Below, one piece after another: positions 1 through 7,615 of a stretch of DNA of 23,218 nt (its first letter is position 1; each line of letters starts with the position of its first letter). The notes beneath the pieces are model-generated. The model had not been told where the DNA came from, ran no database searches, and saw only the letters and a program-made list of their open reading frames with translations. The stretch is from an uncultured Proteiniphilum sp. (GTDB taxonomy: Bacteria; Bacteroidota; Bacteroidia; Bacteroidales; Dysgonomonadaceae). The stretch lies in NCBI RefSeq assembly GCF_937873925.1, contig NZ_CALNAT010000137.1:1-23218 (forward strand). The letters are read 5' to 3'. Both the position numbers and the translations under genes were made by a program.

Positions 1-409
1 TGCCACCCTTGAACGCCCTGGAGTATTCAAAGTCATATCCTTCCGGGGAAACTTTGCCGATGACGGTCGCTCCCTTTTGGGTGACAATTTCATACAATAT
101 CCCCATGGCATCCACGTAAGAACTGGGATAGATGGAGGCGTCGCCCAGCCCGAAAAGGGCTATGGTTTTTCCCGACAGATCCAGTTTTTCCAACTTGGGA
201 TAAAAATCATTCCAATCATCCTGTAAGTCCTGTACTCCCCAGGTGGATACGCCGAGGATAAGCACCTCATGTGTGAGGAACGGCGTTTCATCGCCTTCAT
301 AGATATCTGCAAGGGTAGGGGAGTAATCGGCCAGCAGTTGGGCTATTTTTTCCGCCGCATTCTTGGTGTGTTCGGTACTGGAGCCGTAAATAATCGCGAT
401 CGACTTCAT
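1..409 (-). CDS. fldA: Flavodoxin, N-terminal part (cut by window edge)
   Basis: Electron-transfer flavoprotein that binds FMN and can replace ferredoxin in the cytoplasm. The reading frame opens with MKSIAIIYGSSTEHTKNAAE, which holds the N-terminal phosphate-binding loop of flavodoxins (a T/S-x-T-x-x-T-like segment, here GSSTEHTK). Further on it has an ILGVSTWG segment, an ALFGLGDASIYPSSYVDAMG segment (flavin-ring loop and long-chain flavodoxin signature) and an EGYDFEYS segment. 136 residues are visible. Family members have about 165-175, so only about 35 C-terminal residues are missing beyond base 1. The ATG at 407-409 is the natural start because it gives the family's usual N-terminus directly before the first beta strand. 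It is divergent from the M23 gene, with a 290-base spacer. The family call is secure; the symbol is by homology only. Confidence 0.92.
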   Translation of the reverse strand, partial: MKSIAIIYGSSTEHTKNAAEKIAQLLADYSPTLADIYEGDETPFLTHEVLILGVSTWGVQDLQDDWNDFYPKLEKLDLSGKTIALFGLGDASIYPSSYVDAMGILYEIVTQKGATVIGKVSPEGYDFEYSRAFKGG

Positions 410-496
410 AAGATGATATTTTTTTGTTAAACCGATGTATGTTGATAAAGTCGGCATACCTGTTGCCTGACTGTGATTTTAACTCTGTTGATAGTA

Positions 497-504
497 CAAA
501 GTTA
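497..504 (-). promoter_or_regulatory. Candidate -7 promoter element for the flavodoxin gene
   Basis: Read on the minus strand, the bases give TAACTTTG, a full match to the Bacteroidota -7 consensus TAnnTTTG. It lies about 88 bases upstream of the flavodoxin start. No clear TTTG -33 element lies 19-21 bases further upstream; that position is occupied by the first copy of a 13-bp direct repeat, which would fit activator-dependent transcription. The match is seen; the function is inferred. Confidence 0.4.
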
Positions 505-518
505 ATATAAGTTTTAAA

Positions 519-553
519 TTTTTATGCATCTATGCGCGTATTTTTATGCATCT
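519..553. repeat. Paired 13-bp direct repeat in the flavodoxin/M23 spacer
   Basis: TTTTTATGCATCT occurs exactly at 519-531 and again at 541-553. The copies are 22 bp apart start to start, about two helical turns, so they lie on the same DNA face. Each copy contains the palindrome ATGCAT. Relative to the candidate flavodoxin -7 element they lie at about -30 to -63. This resembles a tandem protein-binding site, but no regulator can be named. Confidence 0.5.
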
Positions 554-699
554 TTGTACACAGATTATCTTAGTCGGATCCATTCTGCCTCCCGGTATCC
601 GAAGGGCGCGTAATACAGGCTATTTCTGTGAGACTGTCAGGAGGTCATCTATTTGTCAGGCCTGTTCCGGAATCGGGAAAGTTGTAAATATAATCAGTT

Positions 700-1998
700 A
701 TGTGTAAAACAAAAAGAAGAAAAACGTTTCATTCGGTCATCTATTCGTTTCTGATACTAAGTATTGTTTCATGCGGATTAAAAAAGGAAGAACAACAGAT
801 GGATCAGGATGATCAGCAAGAAACGGGTTGTGTGTATGAGTACGGGATATGCGTCGACTCTTTCGATGTAACCCATTATGAGATCGGACGCGGACAATAT
901 CTCTCTTCCATTCTGACTAATCTTGGATTTACAGCTACTGAGAGTGAAAAGATAATAGAAGCCGTATCTCCTTTTTATTCTCCTTCAAGATTACAGGTTG
1001 GAAATTCATATGCCGCGATCACCGATTCTACGTCGACTGTGAAATATGTTGTTTTTGAAAAATCCCGCACCGATTATACTGTGGTGGATCTGACTGCGGA
1101 TACGATGAACGTGTATGATTATACAAAACCCGTTACCCTGAAGCGCGAATATGCCGAAGGCACCATCACCTCCTCCATGTGGAATGCGATCATCGATACC
1201 GGCGCACCCGCGTTGCTGGCACTTAAACTCTCAGACGTATATGTCTGGCAGATCGATTTTTTTGATATAAAAAAGGGAGATTCTTTCCGATTAATGTATG
1301 ATGTAGCTTATATCGACGATACCACTATGGTGGGGATATCTTCCATCGAAGGGGCGGTTTTTACTCACCAGGGTAAAAAATACCAGGCTATCCCCTTTCA
1401 GCAGGATACTATAAGGGAGTTTTTCGATGAAGACGGCAATAGTTTACGGAAAGCGTTTCTGAAAAATCCTCTTGATTTTTTCCGTATTACCTCGAAGTTC
1501 TCCAATTCCCGCTTTCATCCCATTTTGAAACGTAGCCGGCCGCATCACGGGGTGGACTATGCCGCACCCACGGGTACACCCGTGAAAACAATCGGCGACG
1601 GGGTGGTAATTGAAAGGGGATTTCAACGCAACGGGGCGGGGAATTTTCTGAAGATAAAACACAATGCCGCCTATACAACTACCTATATGCATCTGAGCCG
1701 TTTTGCCAAAGGAATTGAAAAGGGACGTACGGTGAAGCAGGGGGAAGTGATCGCTTACGTAGGGTCTACGGGGCTGTCTACGGGGCCTCATCTCGATTTT
1801 CGCGTACACAGGAACAATCAGCCCGTCAATCCCCTGACCATCGAGTCGCCTCCCTGTCTGCCGGTGAAACCTGAACTGATGGATAGCTTTATGCTCGTGC
1901 AGAACAGGGTGATGTTTCAGTTAGACAGCTTACGGATGGCAGGGCAGATGTTTGCGCATACTACCGATTCTTTGACTCTTATACCATCCCATTCCTGA
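700..1998 (+). CDS. M23 family peptidoglycan endopeptidase, lipoprotein (MepM/Csd3 type)
   Basis: Predicted zinc metallopeptidase that cuts peptide cross-links in peptidoglycan. The N-terminus is a lipoprotein signal with a lipobox ending IVSC (Cys25), so the protein should be membrane-anchored in the envelope. Residues about 55-265 resemble the OapA/Csd3-like domains before the catalytic domain of MepM and Csd3. The C-terminal M23 domain (about 275-380) shows the metal motif H282-x3-D286 in RPHHGVDYAAP, the conserved H331 in YMHL, and GSTGLSTGPHLDF. The last motif is normally HxH; here it is H364-L-D366, so the catalytic-type first histidine is kept and the usual zinc-ligand second histidine is Asp. 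Length (432 aa) fits MepM-like proteins. The gene stands alone and converges on the SusG-like gene, sharing a hairpin with it. Family is certain; exact bond specificity is not. Confidence 0.88.
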   Translation: MCKTKRRKTFHSVIYSFLILSIVSCGLKKEEQQMDQDDQQETGCVYEYGICVDSFDVTHYEIGRGQYLSSILTNLGFTATESEKIIEAVSPFYSPSRLQVGNSYAAITDSTSTVKYVVFEKSRTDYTVVDLTADTMNVYDYTKPVTLKREYAEGTITSSMWNAIIDTGAPALLALKLSDVYVWQIDFFDIKKGDSFRLMYDVAYIDDTTMVGISSIEGAVFTHQGKKYQAIPFQQDTIREFFDEDGNSLRKAFLKNPLDFFRITSKFSNSRFHPILKRSRPHHGVDYAAPTGTPVKTIGDGVVIERGFQRNGAGNFLKIKHNAAYTTTYMHLSRFAKGIEKGRTVKQGEVIAYVGSTGLSTGPHLDFRVHRNNQPVNPLTIESPPCLPVKPELMDSFMLVQNRVMFQLDSLRMAGQMFAHTTDSLTLIPSHS

Positions 1999-2060
1999 TC
2001 GTATCACACGTATCCGGGGCATGCCGGCCGTCGCGTTTCTGAACCCGGAACAATAAAGGA

Positions 2061-2079
2061 AGAGGGGCATTGCCCCTCT
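2061..2079. terminator. Hairpin between convergent genes, probably a bidirectional terminator
   Basis: AGAGGGGC (2061-2068) and GCCCCTCT (2072-2079) form a perfect 8-bp GC-rich stem with a 3-base loop. It sits 62 bases after the M23 stop and 10 bases after the stop of the SusG-like gene, exactly where both transcripts should end. The T tract is weak on the plus strand and better on the minus strand (CTTCCTTTATT follows the stem). Confidence 0.6.
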
Positions 2080-2089
2080 AAGTTATCTG

Positions 2090-4438
2090 TTATTCCCCGA
2101 AACTGGTATATACCCTGAAACTGTTCGCCGGGACGGTGATGTCTTTTGTCGTAGAGGTAACATTCAGTGGGTCCTCCTCCGCATCCATATAGTTATACCA
2201 TGTTCCGGTTTTCGGGAAGGTAGTTGTCGTTGTGATGGAGTTGTTGGTGAAGTTCCCTATTACCACCACCTGCTTCTCTCGGCCAAAGGAGGAAAGCGTG
2301 ATAAACCGGCCGGTTTCCCAGAATGAGGGAGTCACGTCCCAGTTGAGTATGGCGGTGGCGTTGAACAGTTCCGGATGGTCGAAACGGAGGGAGATCAGTT
2401 TCGCATAGGTATCGTGCAAATCCTTTCGCTGCGGCACATCCATATATTCCCACTTCACCGGTTTTTTACCGGTACGTCCATTCTGATCGATCGAAACATC
2501 ATATCCCATCTCACCGAACTGCCAGATCATTTTCGGGCCGGGGACGGTGAAGAAAAAGGCGGCATTGGTGGCCAACTGCGACATTTGCGCGTTGAGGTTT
2601 GTCTTGAGGATACCGTTACCCCATTGGGTCTGCTTATAGGCCGCCCGCTCCTCGTCATGGCTTTCCATATAGCTGACTAGACTGTTGGTCGGGCGCGAAG
2701 AAGAGGTGTAATAGGTTCCTGAAAAACCGGAGTCTTCCTTGTATCCCATCGCTGTTTGGCAGTAGGCATGGTTCATATTGCGCCAGACCATCATTCCTGC
2801 GTTGCTTAATTCTGTTTCTTCCTTATCGTCGGCAAAGTGCTCCAGGATCACGTAGGCGTCCGGTTTTACGGATTTGATGGTAGTATTATAATCTTTCAAT
2901 ATAGCTACGCGTGACGCGTCATAGACGTGAGCGTTCGCTTCGGTGCTGCTCTTGTTGGTAAACCCTTTGGTAAGGTCGAAACGGAAGCCGTCGACATTGT
3001 ACTCTTCCAACAGGAATTGCAGGTTACGTTTCACGAAATCGCGTACCAACGCCGATTCGTGGTTGAAATCGTGGAATACGCTGTAAGGATGAGGTGCATC
3101 TACATTAAAATAGGGATTGTTCGCTGCCGTTTTGTTGTTCGCAGCGTTCCACCACATTCGGGCAAACGGATTGGAGCCCGTGGCGTGGTTGTAGACCACA
3201 TCGAAAATTACCGCTATACCCCGCTGGTGGCAGGCATCGATAAATTGTTTGTACATCCTGTCGGTGCCGTAGGCCTTATCCATCGCGAAGAAGAATGCCG
3301 GGTTGTATCCCCAGCTGTCGTTGCCGTCGAACTCCTGCACAGGCATCAACTCGATGGCATTCACGCCGAGTGATTGCAGGTAATCGAGTCTGGCCATGGC
3401 GCCGTTGATATCACCGGTCCCTGTGAAGTCACGTAACAGCATCTCGTAGATCACCAGGTTGTCCGGCGCGGGTGTCTCGAAATCGGGTATCTGCCAGTTG
3501 TAGGATGCCTGCTGGATTTTGAATGTTGATACTATACCGATAGCCCCCGCAGGATAGGTTTTGTTATCTGGGTAAGTAGCTGCGGGTATCCATGGATCGT
3601 TGGACGGGTCGAGCACTTTGCGGGCATAAGGATCGGCTACCCGGATAGGGTCGCCACCGGCTTCTCCCACGTAATACTGGAACGCATACTCCTTAGCGGG
3701 GTCCAGCCCGGCGATGGTGAACCACCAGCATCCTGCCGTGGGGTCGTATACCATCTGCGATTGTTCGTCGTTGCTTAATGTCCAGTCGTTGAAGTTGCCC
3801 ACTACATGGGCAAAATCTTTCCTTACACCGTTTTTATCCTTGTCATAAAGTACGAGCGTGACACTGCTGTTATTAATCACGTTGATACCGTATTGCAGCC
3901 CCGCGGGCATGGCAGCCGTTTTTGCCGGGGCGGGCTCGAACGCTTTGTATTTCGCATCGGCTACGCCGATAAACGAATCTTTATCGATTCCTTTCTTTGT
4001 GCCGTCGGCACTGCGGATAACGATGCCGAGCTTGTTAACAGGTGTTTCTCCCGATCCGAACCACTGCCGGATGGAGGGGGAGAGTTGGATGTTCCATGTG
4101 TTCTGTTCACCCTCTACTTTGGTCATTTTGCATTTGGCCAGGTTCTCTTCCCATTCGGCAGGAACATACAGCCAGGTGCCTTCCGAGACCACGCCGGTAT
4201 GGATATATACATCGCCCGTGTAACCGGATAGCGGCGATGATGCAGATGCTTTAAGGGTGATGGTCAGCGCTTTATCGGCGTCGGCCTCCTGGGGGCTCCA
4301 CGAAAGGCCAACCGGCACTTCAGGAGTTGGCTCCGGCTCCGGTTCCGGAGACACGACCGGATCCTCTCCGCAGGCGAATGCGAGAAGCAGAAGAAGGAGC
4401 AGGCAGAATTTTATAGAGTAAATTTTCATTATTCGCAT
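2090..4438 (-). CDS. GH13 alpha-amylase, surface lipoprotein (SusG-like) with N-terminal beta domains
   Basis: Predicted endo-acting alpha-1,4-glucan hydrolase that cuts starch at the cell surface. A poly-Leu signal peptide ends at Cys23 (LAFACGEDP). Acidic residues follow, then a Pro/Glu-rich linker, as in exported surface lipoproteins of Bacteroidota. Residues about 45-170 form an unassigned beta-rich domain, and about 185-320 look like a CBM48/E-set domain. The GH13 barrel starts near 328. Its four signatures are visible: DVVYNH (D413, H418), GFRFD with nucleophile D488, ILEHF with acid/base E533, and ESHD with D595. At 782 aa it is longer than the roughly 690-aa SusG of B. thetaiotaomicron because of the N-terminal domains. 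It is the last gene of the sus-type operon. A second in-frame ATG at 4427-4429 (MKIYS) is an equally good start. It could be a pullulan- or branch-tolerant amylase. Confidence 0.9.
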   Translation of the reverse strand: MRIMKIYSIKFCLLLLLLLAFACGEDPVVSPEPEPEPTPEVPVGLSWSPQEADADKALTITLKASASSPLSGYTGDVYIHTGVVSEGTWLYVPAEWEENLAKCKMTKVEGEQNTWNIQLSPSIRQWFGSGETPVNKLGIVIRSADGTKKGIDKDSFIGVADAKYKAFEPAPAKTAAMPAGLQYGINVINNSSVTLVLYDKDKNGVRKDFAHVVGNFNDWTLSNDEQSQMVYDPTAGCWWFTIAGLDPAKEYAFQYYVGEAGGDPIRVADPYARKVLDPSNDPWIPAATYPDNKTYPAGAIGIVSTFKIQQASYNWQIPDFETPAPDNLVIYEMLLRDFTGTGDINGAMARLDYLQSLGVNAIELMPVQEFDGNDSWGYNPAFFFAMDKAYGTDRMYKQFIDACHQRGIAVIFDVVYNHATGSNPFARMWWNAANNKTAANNPYFNVDAPHPYSVFHDFNHESALVRDFVKRNLQFLLEEYNVDGFRFDLTKGFTNKSSTEANAHVYDASRVAILKDYNTTIKSVKPDAYVILEHFADDKEETELSNAGMMVWRNMNHAYCQTAMGYKEDSGFSGTYYTSSSRPTNSLVSYMESHDEERAAYKQTQWGNGILKTNLNAQMSQLATNAAFFFTVPGPKMIWQFGEMGYDVSIDQNGRTGKKPVKWEYMDVPQRKDLHDTYAKLISLRFDHPELFNATAILNWDVTPSFWETGRFITLSSFGREKQVVVIGNFTNNSITTTTTFPKTGTWYNYMDAEEDPLNVTSTTKDITVPANSFRVYTSFGE

Positions 4439-4532
4439 GTATTATGGTCGGTTCATAATCAAAATAATATTTGTACAGTTCCCATACCGGTGCCCAAAAA
4501 CCGGCATAGTGGTACTTTCATTATCACCTTAC

Positions 4533-6368
4533 TTATTCCAGCACGAGGATCTCTTTGGGTGCAAGTGTGAGCGTTTTTCCCAGCGAAACATTTTTGCCCG
4601 AGAGCAGGTCTATCCACCCGGTTCTGTTTCCTATTGACTCGGTATACCGGTCAAGGTTTATCTCCACCTCGCCGGATGTCCCGTTCATAAAAATCAATAC
4701 GCTTTCCTCTCCGAGGTAGCGTTCGTAGACATAGACGCCTTTTTGCAGTACATAATGTTTCATGTCCCCATAGGCGATCACGTCTTTGCCATGCCGCCAG
4801 TGGAGCAGTTTCTTCATGAAGTTGAATGCCTCGTTCTGCAATGCGTTACGCCCTTTCTCGGTGAACTGATTCACTTTGTCTCCGGGCCATCCGCCCGGCA
4901 CGTCAAGGCGGATATCGCCGTCGCTCCTGCTTTTGGTGCCATGCATCAGCAATTCGGTACCATAATAGAGCTGTGGCGTACCGGGCATGGTAAGCAGGAA
5001 GGTGATCCCTTGCTTCCATCCGGACAGTTCCCCGGGATACTCCTTCAGGAACCGGTCGGTATCGTGGTTGTCCAGGAAGCGCAGTACATTGTAGATATCA
5101 GGATAGATGAAGTCGTAGGTCATATGGTCGAAGATGCCGTGCAACCCCCCGTTCCATTCGCCCGTCTCTTCGGAGAAAGCGGTATGGGAAAGGCCCATGA
5201 AGCGGAAGTCCATCACTGATTTCAGTTTGGTGTTGTTCGGGTTGAGCGGGCTGTTCCGCTGCCAGAAAGCGGTTCCGATAGGATTGTTGAGCCATGCCTC
5301 TCCCACTATGTTGTATTGGGGGTATTCTTTCTCTACAGCCTCAATCCAGTCGACCATCATATCGTAATCGGCATAGGGGTAGGTATCCTGCCGGATGCCG
5401 TCCACTCCCGAGTATTCGATCCACCAGATGCTGTTCTGGATCAGGTATTTCGCTACGTGCCGGTTCCGTTGGTTCAGGTCGGGCATGGTGGGGACAAACC
5501 AGCCGTCTACCATCTTGCTTTTGTCATACTCAGATGCGTAGGGATCGAAATACATCTCCTTCATGTGCGACGTTTGTACGTACTCGTCAAGGTTATTGAA
5601 CCAGTCGGCTGAAGGGACGTCTTTCACCCAGGGATGGTCGCTGCCGCAGTGGTTGAAGATCATGTCCATCACCACCTTCATCCCTTTGGAATGGGCGTCG
5701 GCGATCAGCCCAGCATACTCCTCGTTGCTCCCGAAGCGGGGATCCACCCGGTAGTAATCGGTGGTGGCGTATCCGTGGTACGATCCTCCTTCCATATCGT
5801 TCTCCAGCACCGGGTTGAGCCAGATGGCGGTCACTCCCAGGTCGGACAGGTAGTCCAACCGTTCCGATATGCCTTTCAGGTCGCCGCCATGCCGTGCGCT
5901 GTGGTGGTTCCGGTCTACCGTATAGGGCATCCGCATCGGGATCTGGTCATTGGAGGGATCCCCGTTGGCAAAGCGGTCGGGCATGATCAGGTAGAGCACG
6001 TCGGACGAGTCGAAGCTCTCGATGTGGTACCTGTCCGGGTTCCGCTCTTTCAGTTCGTAGGAGTAGGAGAGCTTCCTGTTTCCCCCGGTGAACAGGATAT
6101 CGAATGTTTCAGGACTGCTTCCCGAAATATGAAGGTAAAGGATCAGGTAGTTGGGGCTATCCAACCGTACCGACTCCTTGATCCGCACGTTGGGTGAAAC
6201 CACTTCCGGTGTGTAATCCGCGATATGGTCGCCATACACCATCAACTGCAGTTCGGTTTCTTCCATGCCGCTCCACCAGAAAGCAGGTTCTATTTGAACG
6301 GATTGTGCCTGAAGCATGCAGGCAGCCATTATCCATGAAACTAAAAGGGGTAAAAAAAATGATCGCAT
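4533..6368 (-). CDS. susA: GH13 neopullulanase/cyclomaltodextrinase (SusA-like)
   Basis: Predicted to hydrolyse maltooligosaccharides, cyclodextrins or pullulan fragments after import. A signal peptide (MRSFFLPLLVSWIMAACMLQAQS) suggests the periplasm. Cleavage after LQA is likely, although the AAC triplet could also be a lipobox. Residues about 25-115 match the N-terminal domain of cyclomaltodextrinases. The barrel begins near 120 with VLYLIMPDRFANGD. Catalytic residues are nucleophile D328 in GIRQD, acid/base E357 in VGEAW, and D436 in LDNHD. A short C-terminal beta domain ends the protein. The 611-aa length is close to SusA of B. thetaiotaomicron (about 617). It lies between the GH53 gene (142-base gap upstream) and the SusG-like gene (94-base gap downstream), on the same strand as the whole operon. 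The symbol is by family resemblance. Confidence 0.9.
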   Translation of the reverse strand: MRSFFLPLLVSWIMAACMLQAQSVQIEPAFWWSGMEETELQLMVYGDHIADYTPEVVSPNVRIKESVRLDSPNYLILYLHISGSSPETFDILFTGGNRKLSYSYELKERNPDRYHIESFDSSDVLYLIMPDRFANGDPSNDQIPMRMPYTVDRNHHSARHGGDLKGISERLDYLSDLGVTAIWLNPVLENDMEGGSYHGYATTDYYRVDPRFGSNEEYAGLIADAHSKGMKVVMDMIFNHCGSDHPWVKDVPSADWFNNLDEYVQTSHMKEMYFDPYASEYDKSKMVDGWFVPTMPDLNQRNRHVAKYLIQNSIWWIEYSGVDGIRQDTYPYADYDMMVDWIEAVEKEYPQYNIVGEAWLNNPIGTAFWQRNSPLNPNNTKLKSVMDFRFMGLSHTAFSEETGEWNGGLHGIFDHMTYDFIYPDIYNVLRFLDNHDTDRFLKEYPGELSGWKQGITFLLTMPGTPQLYYGTELLMHGTKSRSDGDIRLDVPGGWPGDKVNQFTEKGRNALQNEAFNFMKKLLHWRHGKDVIAYGDMKHYVLQKGVYVYERYLGEESVLIFMNGTSGEVEINLDRYTESIGNRTGWIDLLSGKNVSLGKTLTLAPKEILVLE

Positions 6369-6510
6369 ACTATTCTTATTTGCCGGTTGTTTTTATCAGA
6401 CTTTTTCTCACGATGACATGATCCGGGTAAATTTGCCTTCTGTACGGGGCTTAACGGGAAAGTTCTGTATGTTATTCCGCTGTTACCGGGAATTATCGAT
6501 GAGATGATTA

Positions 6511-7557
6511 TTACTCCATAAACGCGTCCAATGCCGCGGTGGGCTTTCCGTTGTCGCCCCACACGCTCAGCGCGTAATGGCTCCAGGAACGAGCTCCTTG
6601 CGGTTCCCAATAGAAAACTCCTTTGCCTTTTTCGTTAGGCACCTCTTTCACTTTCCGGATAACGGCTCGTAGCATATCGTGGGTGTTCCGGACCTTAAGG
6701 TCTTCGCCTCCTACTTCTACCACCATAACCTCTTTGTTGTAACGGTATGCCATATCGTTGAGGTTATGGCCCAGGTCGTCGATGATCTTGGTATAGTCGG
6801 GTTTCCCTTCTAACCAGTAAGGATAGAATGACATGCCGATTACATCGTATTTGGCGCCTTCTCGCTCAGCGTTATCGAACCACCACCGAAACCGTTCGTT
6901 GTTGTTTCCCTGGTCCACGTGCAGGATCACTTTCGAAGAGGGGCTCACCGCTTTGATGGCATCGTACCCGCTGTTGATGAGCGCTACCAGTTGGGGCCAG
7001 TTGTCGGTATGTCCTTCGGGGTGGATCATGCCCGATGGGATCTCATTGCCCACCTGTACCCATTCGGGGGTAACCCCTGCCTTCTTGAGTGCCGCCATCA
7101 CCTCATAGGTGTAGTTGTAGAGCGCCTCGTTGAGCTGCTCGAAGCCGAGTCCCTCCCAATCTTTGGGTTTGTGCTGTTTAACCGGATCTGCCCAGCTATC
7201 GCTATAGTGGAAGTTGATCATCACCCGCATTCCCCATTCTTTTGCCCGTCTCGCCATTGCCACTGTCTCTTCCTTGCTGCAATGCCCGCTACGGGGATCA
7301 TCGGAAGGATTCACCCATGTACGCAGGCGGATGGAGTTGATGCCGTGCTCCTTGAGAATCTTGAAGCAATCCTCGGGTTGGCCGTTATCGTTGTAAAAAA
7401 CATATCCCGAGGCTTCCATCTGGGGTAGCCAGCTGATATCGGCTCCCAGGGACAGCTCTCCTGTCTTTTCGGGCTCTGCTGAAGAGGGGTGGCAAGCGAG
7501 GAGGGTGAGAGATAGCGCGGTCAGCAGGAGCGCATAGGTTCGTTTAATTGCCTGCAT
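6511..7557 (-). CDS. GH53 family glycoside hydrolase (endo-beta-1,4-galactanase family), lipoprotein
   Basis: The known activity of family GH53 is endo-hydrolysis of beta-1,4-galactan, the side chain of pectin. A lipobox ends LLAC (Cys22). The family pattern is clear: GADISWLPQMEASG, RLRTWVNP, INFHYSDSWADPVKQHKPKDW, WVQVGNE with acid/base E172, and VVEVGGED with nucleophile E281. The C-terminus reads FYWEPQGARSWSH then WGDNGKPTAAL. As I recall the typical galactanases, they have a WEP segment followed by W(D/E)NQ(A/T)LFD, and that second segment is not found here, so the sugar-binding end may differ. It is embedded between susF and two alpha-glucan enzymes, directly downstream of a strong hairpin. 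Family is secure; substrate is open. It might act on galactan, or be a divergent GH53 adapted to the locus. Confidence 0.9.
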   Translation of the reverse strand: MQAIKRTYALLLTALSLTLLACHPSSAEPEKTGELSLGADISWLPQMEASGYVFYNDNGQPEDCFKILKEHGINSIRLRTWVNPSDDPRSGHCSKEETVAMARRAKEWGMRVMINFHYSDSWADPVKQHKPKDWEGLGFEQLNEALYNYTYEVMAALKKAGVTPEWVQVGNEIPSGMIHPEGHTDNWPQLVALINSGYDAIKAVSPSSKVILHVDQGNNNERFRWWFDNAEREGAKYDVIGMSFYPYWLEGKPDYTKIIDDLGHNLNDMAYRYNKEVMVVEVGGEDLKVRNTHDMLRAVIRKVKEVPNEKGKGVFYWEPQGARSWSHYALSVWGDNGKPTAALDAFME

Positions 7558-7573
7558 ATGCCATTGATGTAGA

Positions 7574-7605
7574 GAAAAAGCGCGGGTATAGCACCGCGCT
7601 TTTTC
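7574..7605 (-). terminator. Terminator-like hairpin between susF and the GH53 gene
   Basis: GAAAAAGCGCGG (7574-7585) and CCGCGCTTTTTC (7594-7605) form a perfect 12-bp stem with an 8-base loop. On the minus strand the GC stem is followed by TTTTT, the classic intrinsic terminator layout. It starts 10 bases after the susF stop and ends 16 bases before the GH53 start, so it probably lets only part of the transcription reach the three enzyme genes. It could also protect the 3' end of the susCDEF message. Confidence 0.75.
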
Positions 7606-7615
7606 ATGAAATAAG

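Noticed and set aside
5634..6197. 187-codon plus-strand open frame
   Set aside because: Lies wholly antisense to the SusA-like GH13 gene, whose catalytic motifs are intact; no independent coding signal.
6369..6510. 142-base spacer between GH53 and the SusA-like gene as a possible promoter or small gene
   Set aside because: No TAnnTTTG element, no strong hairpin and no plausible short frame on either strand.
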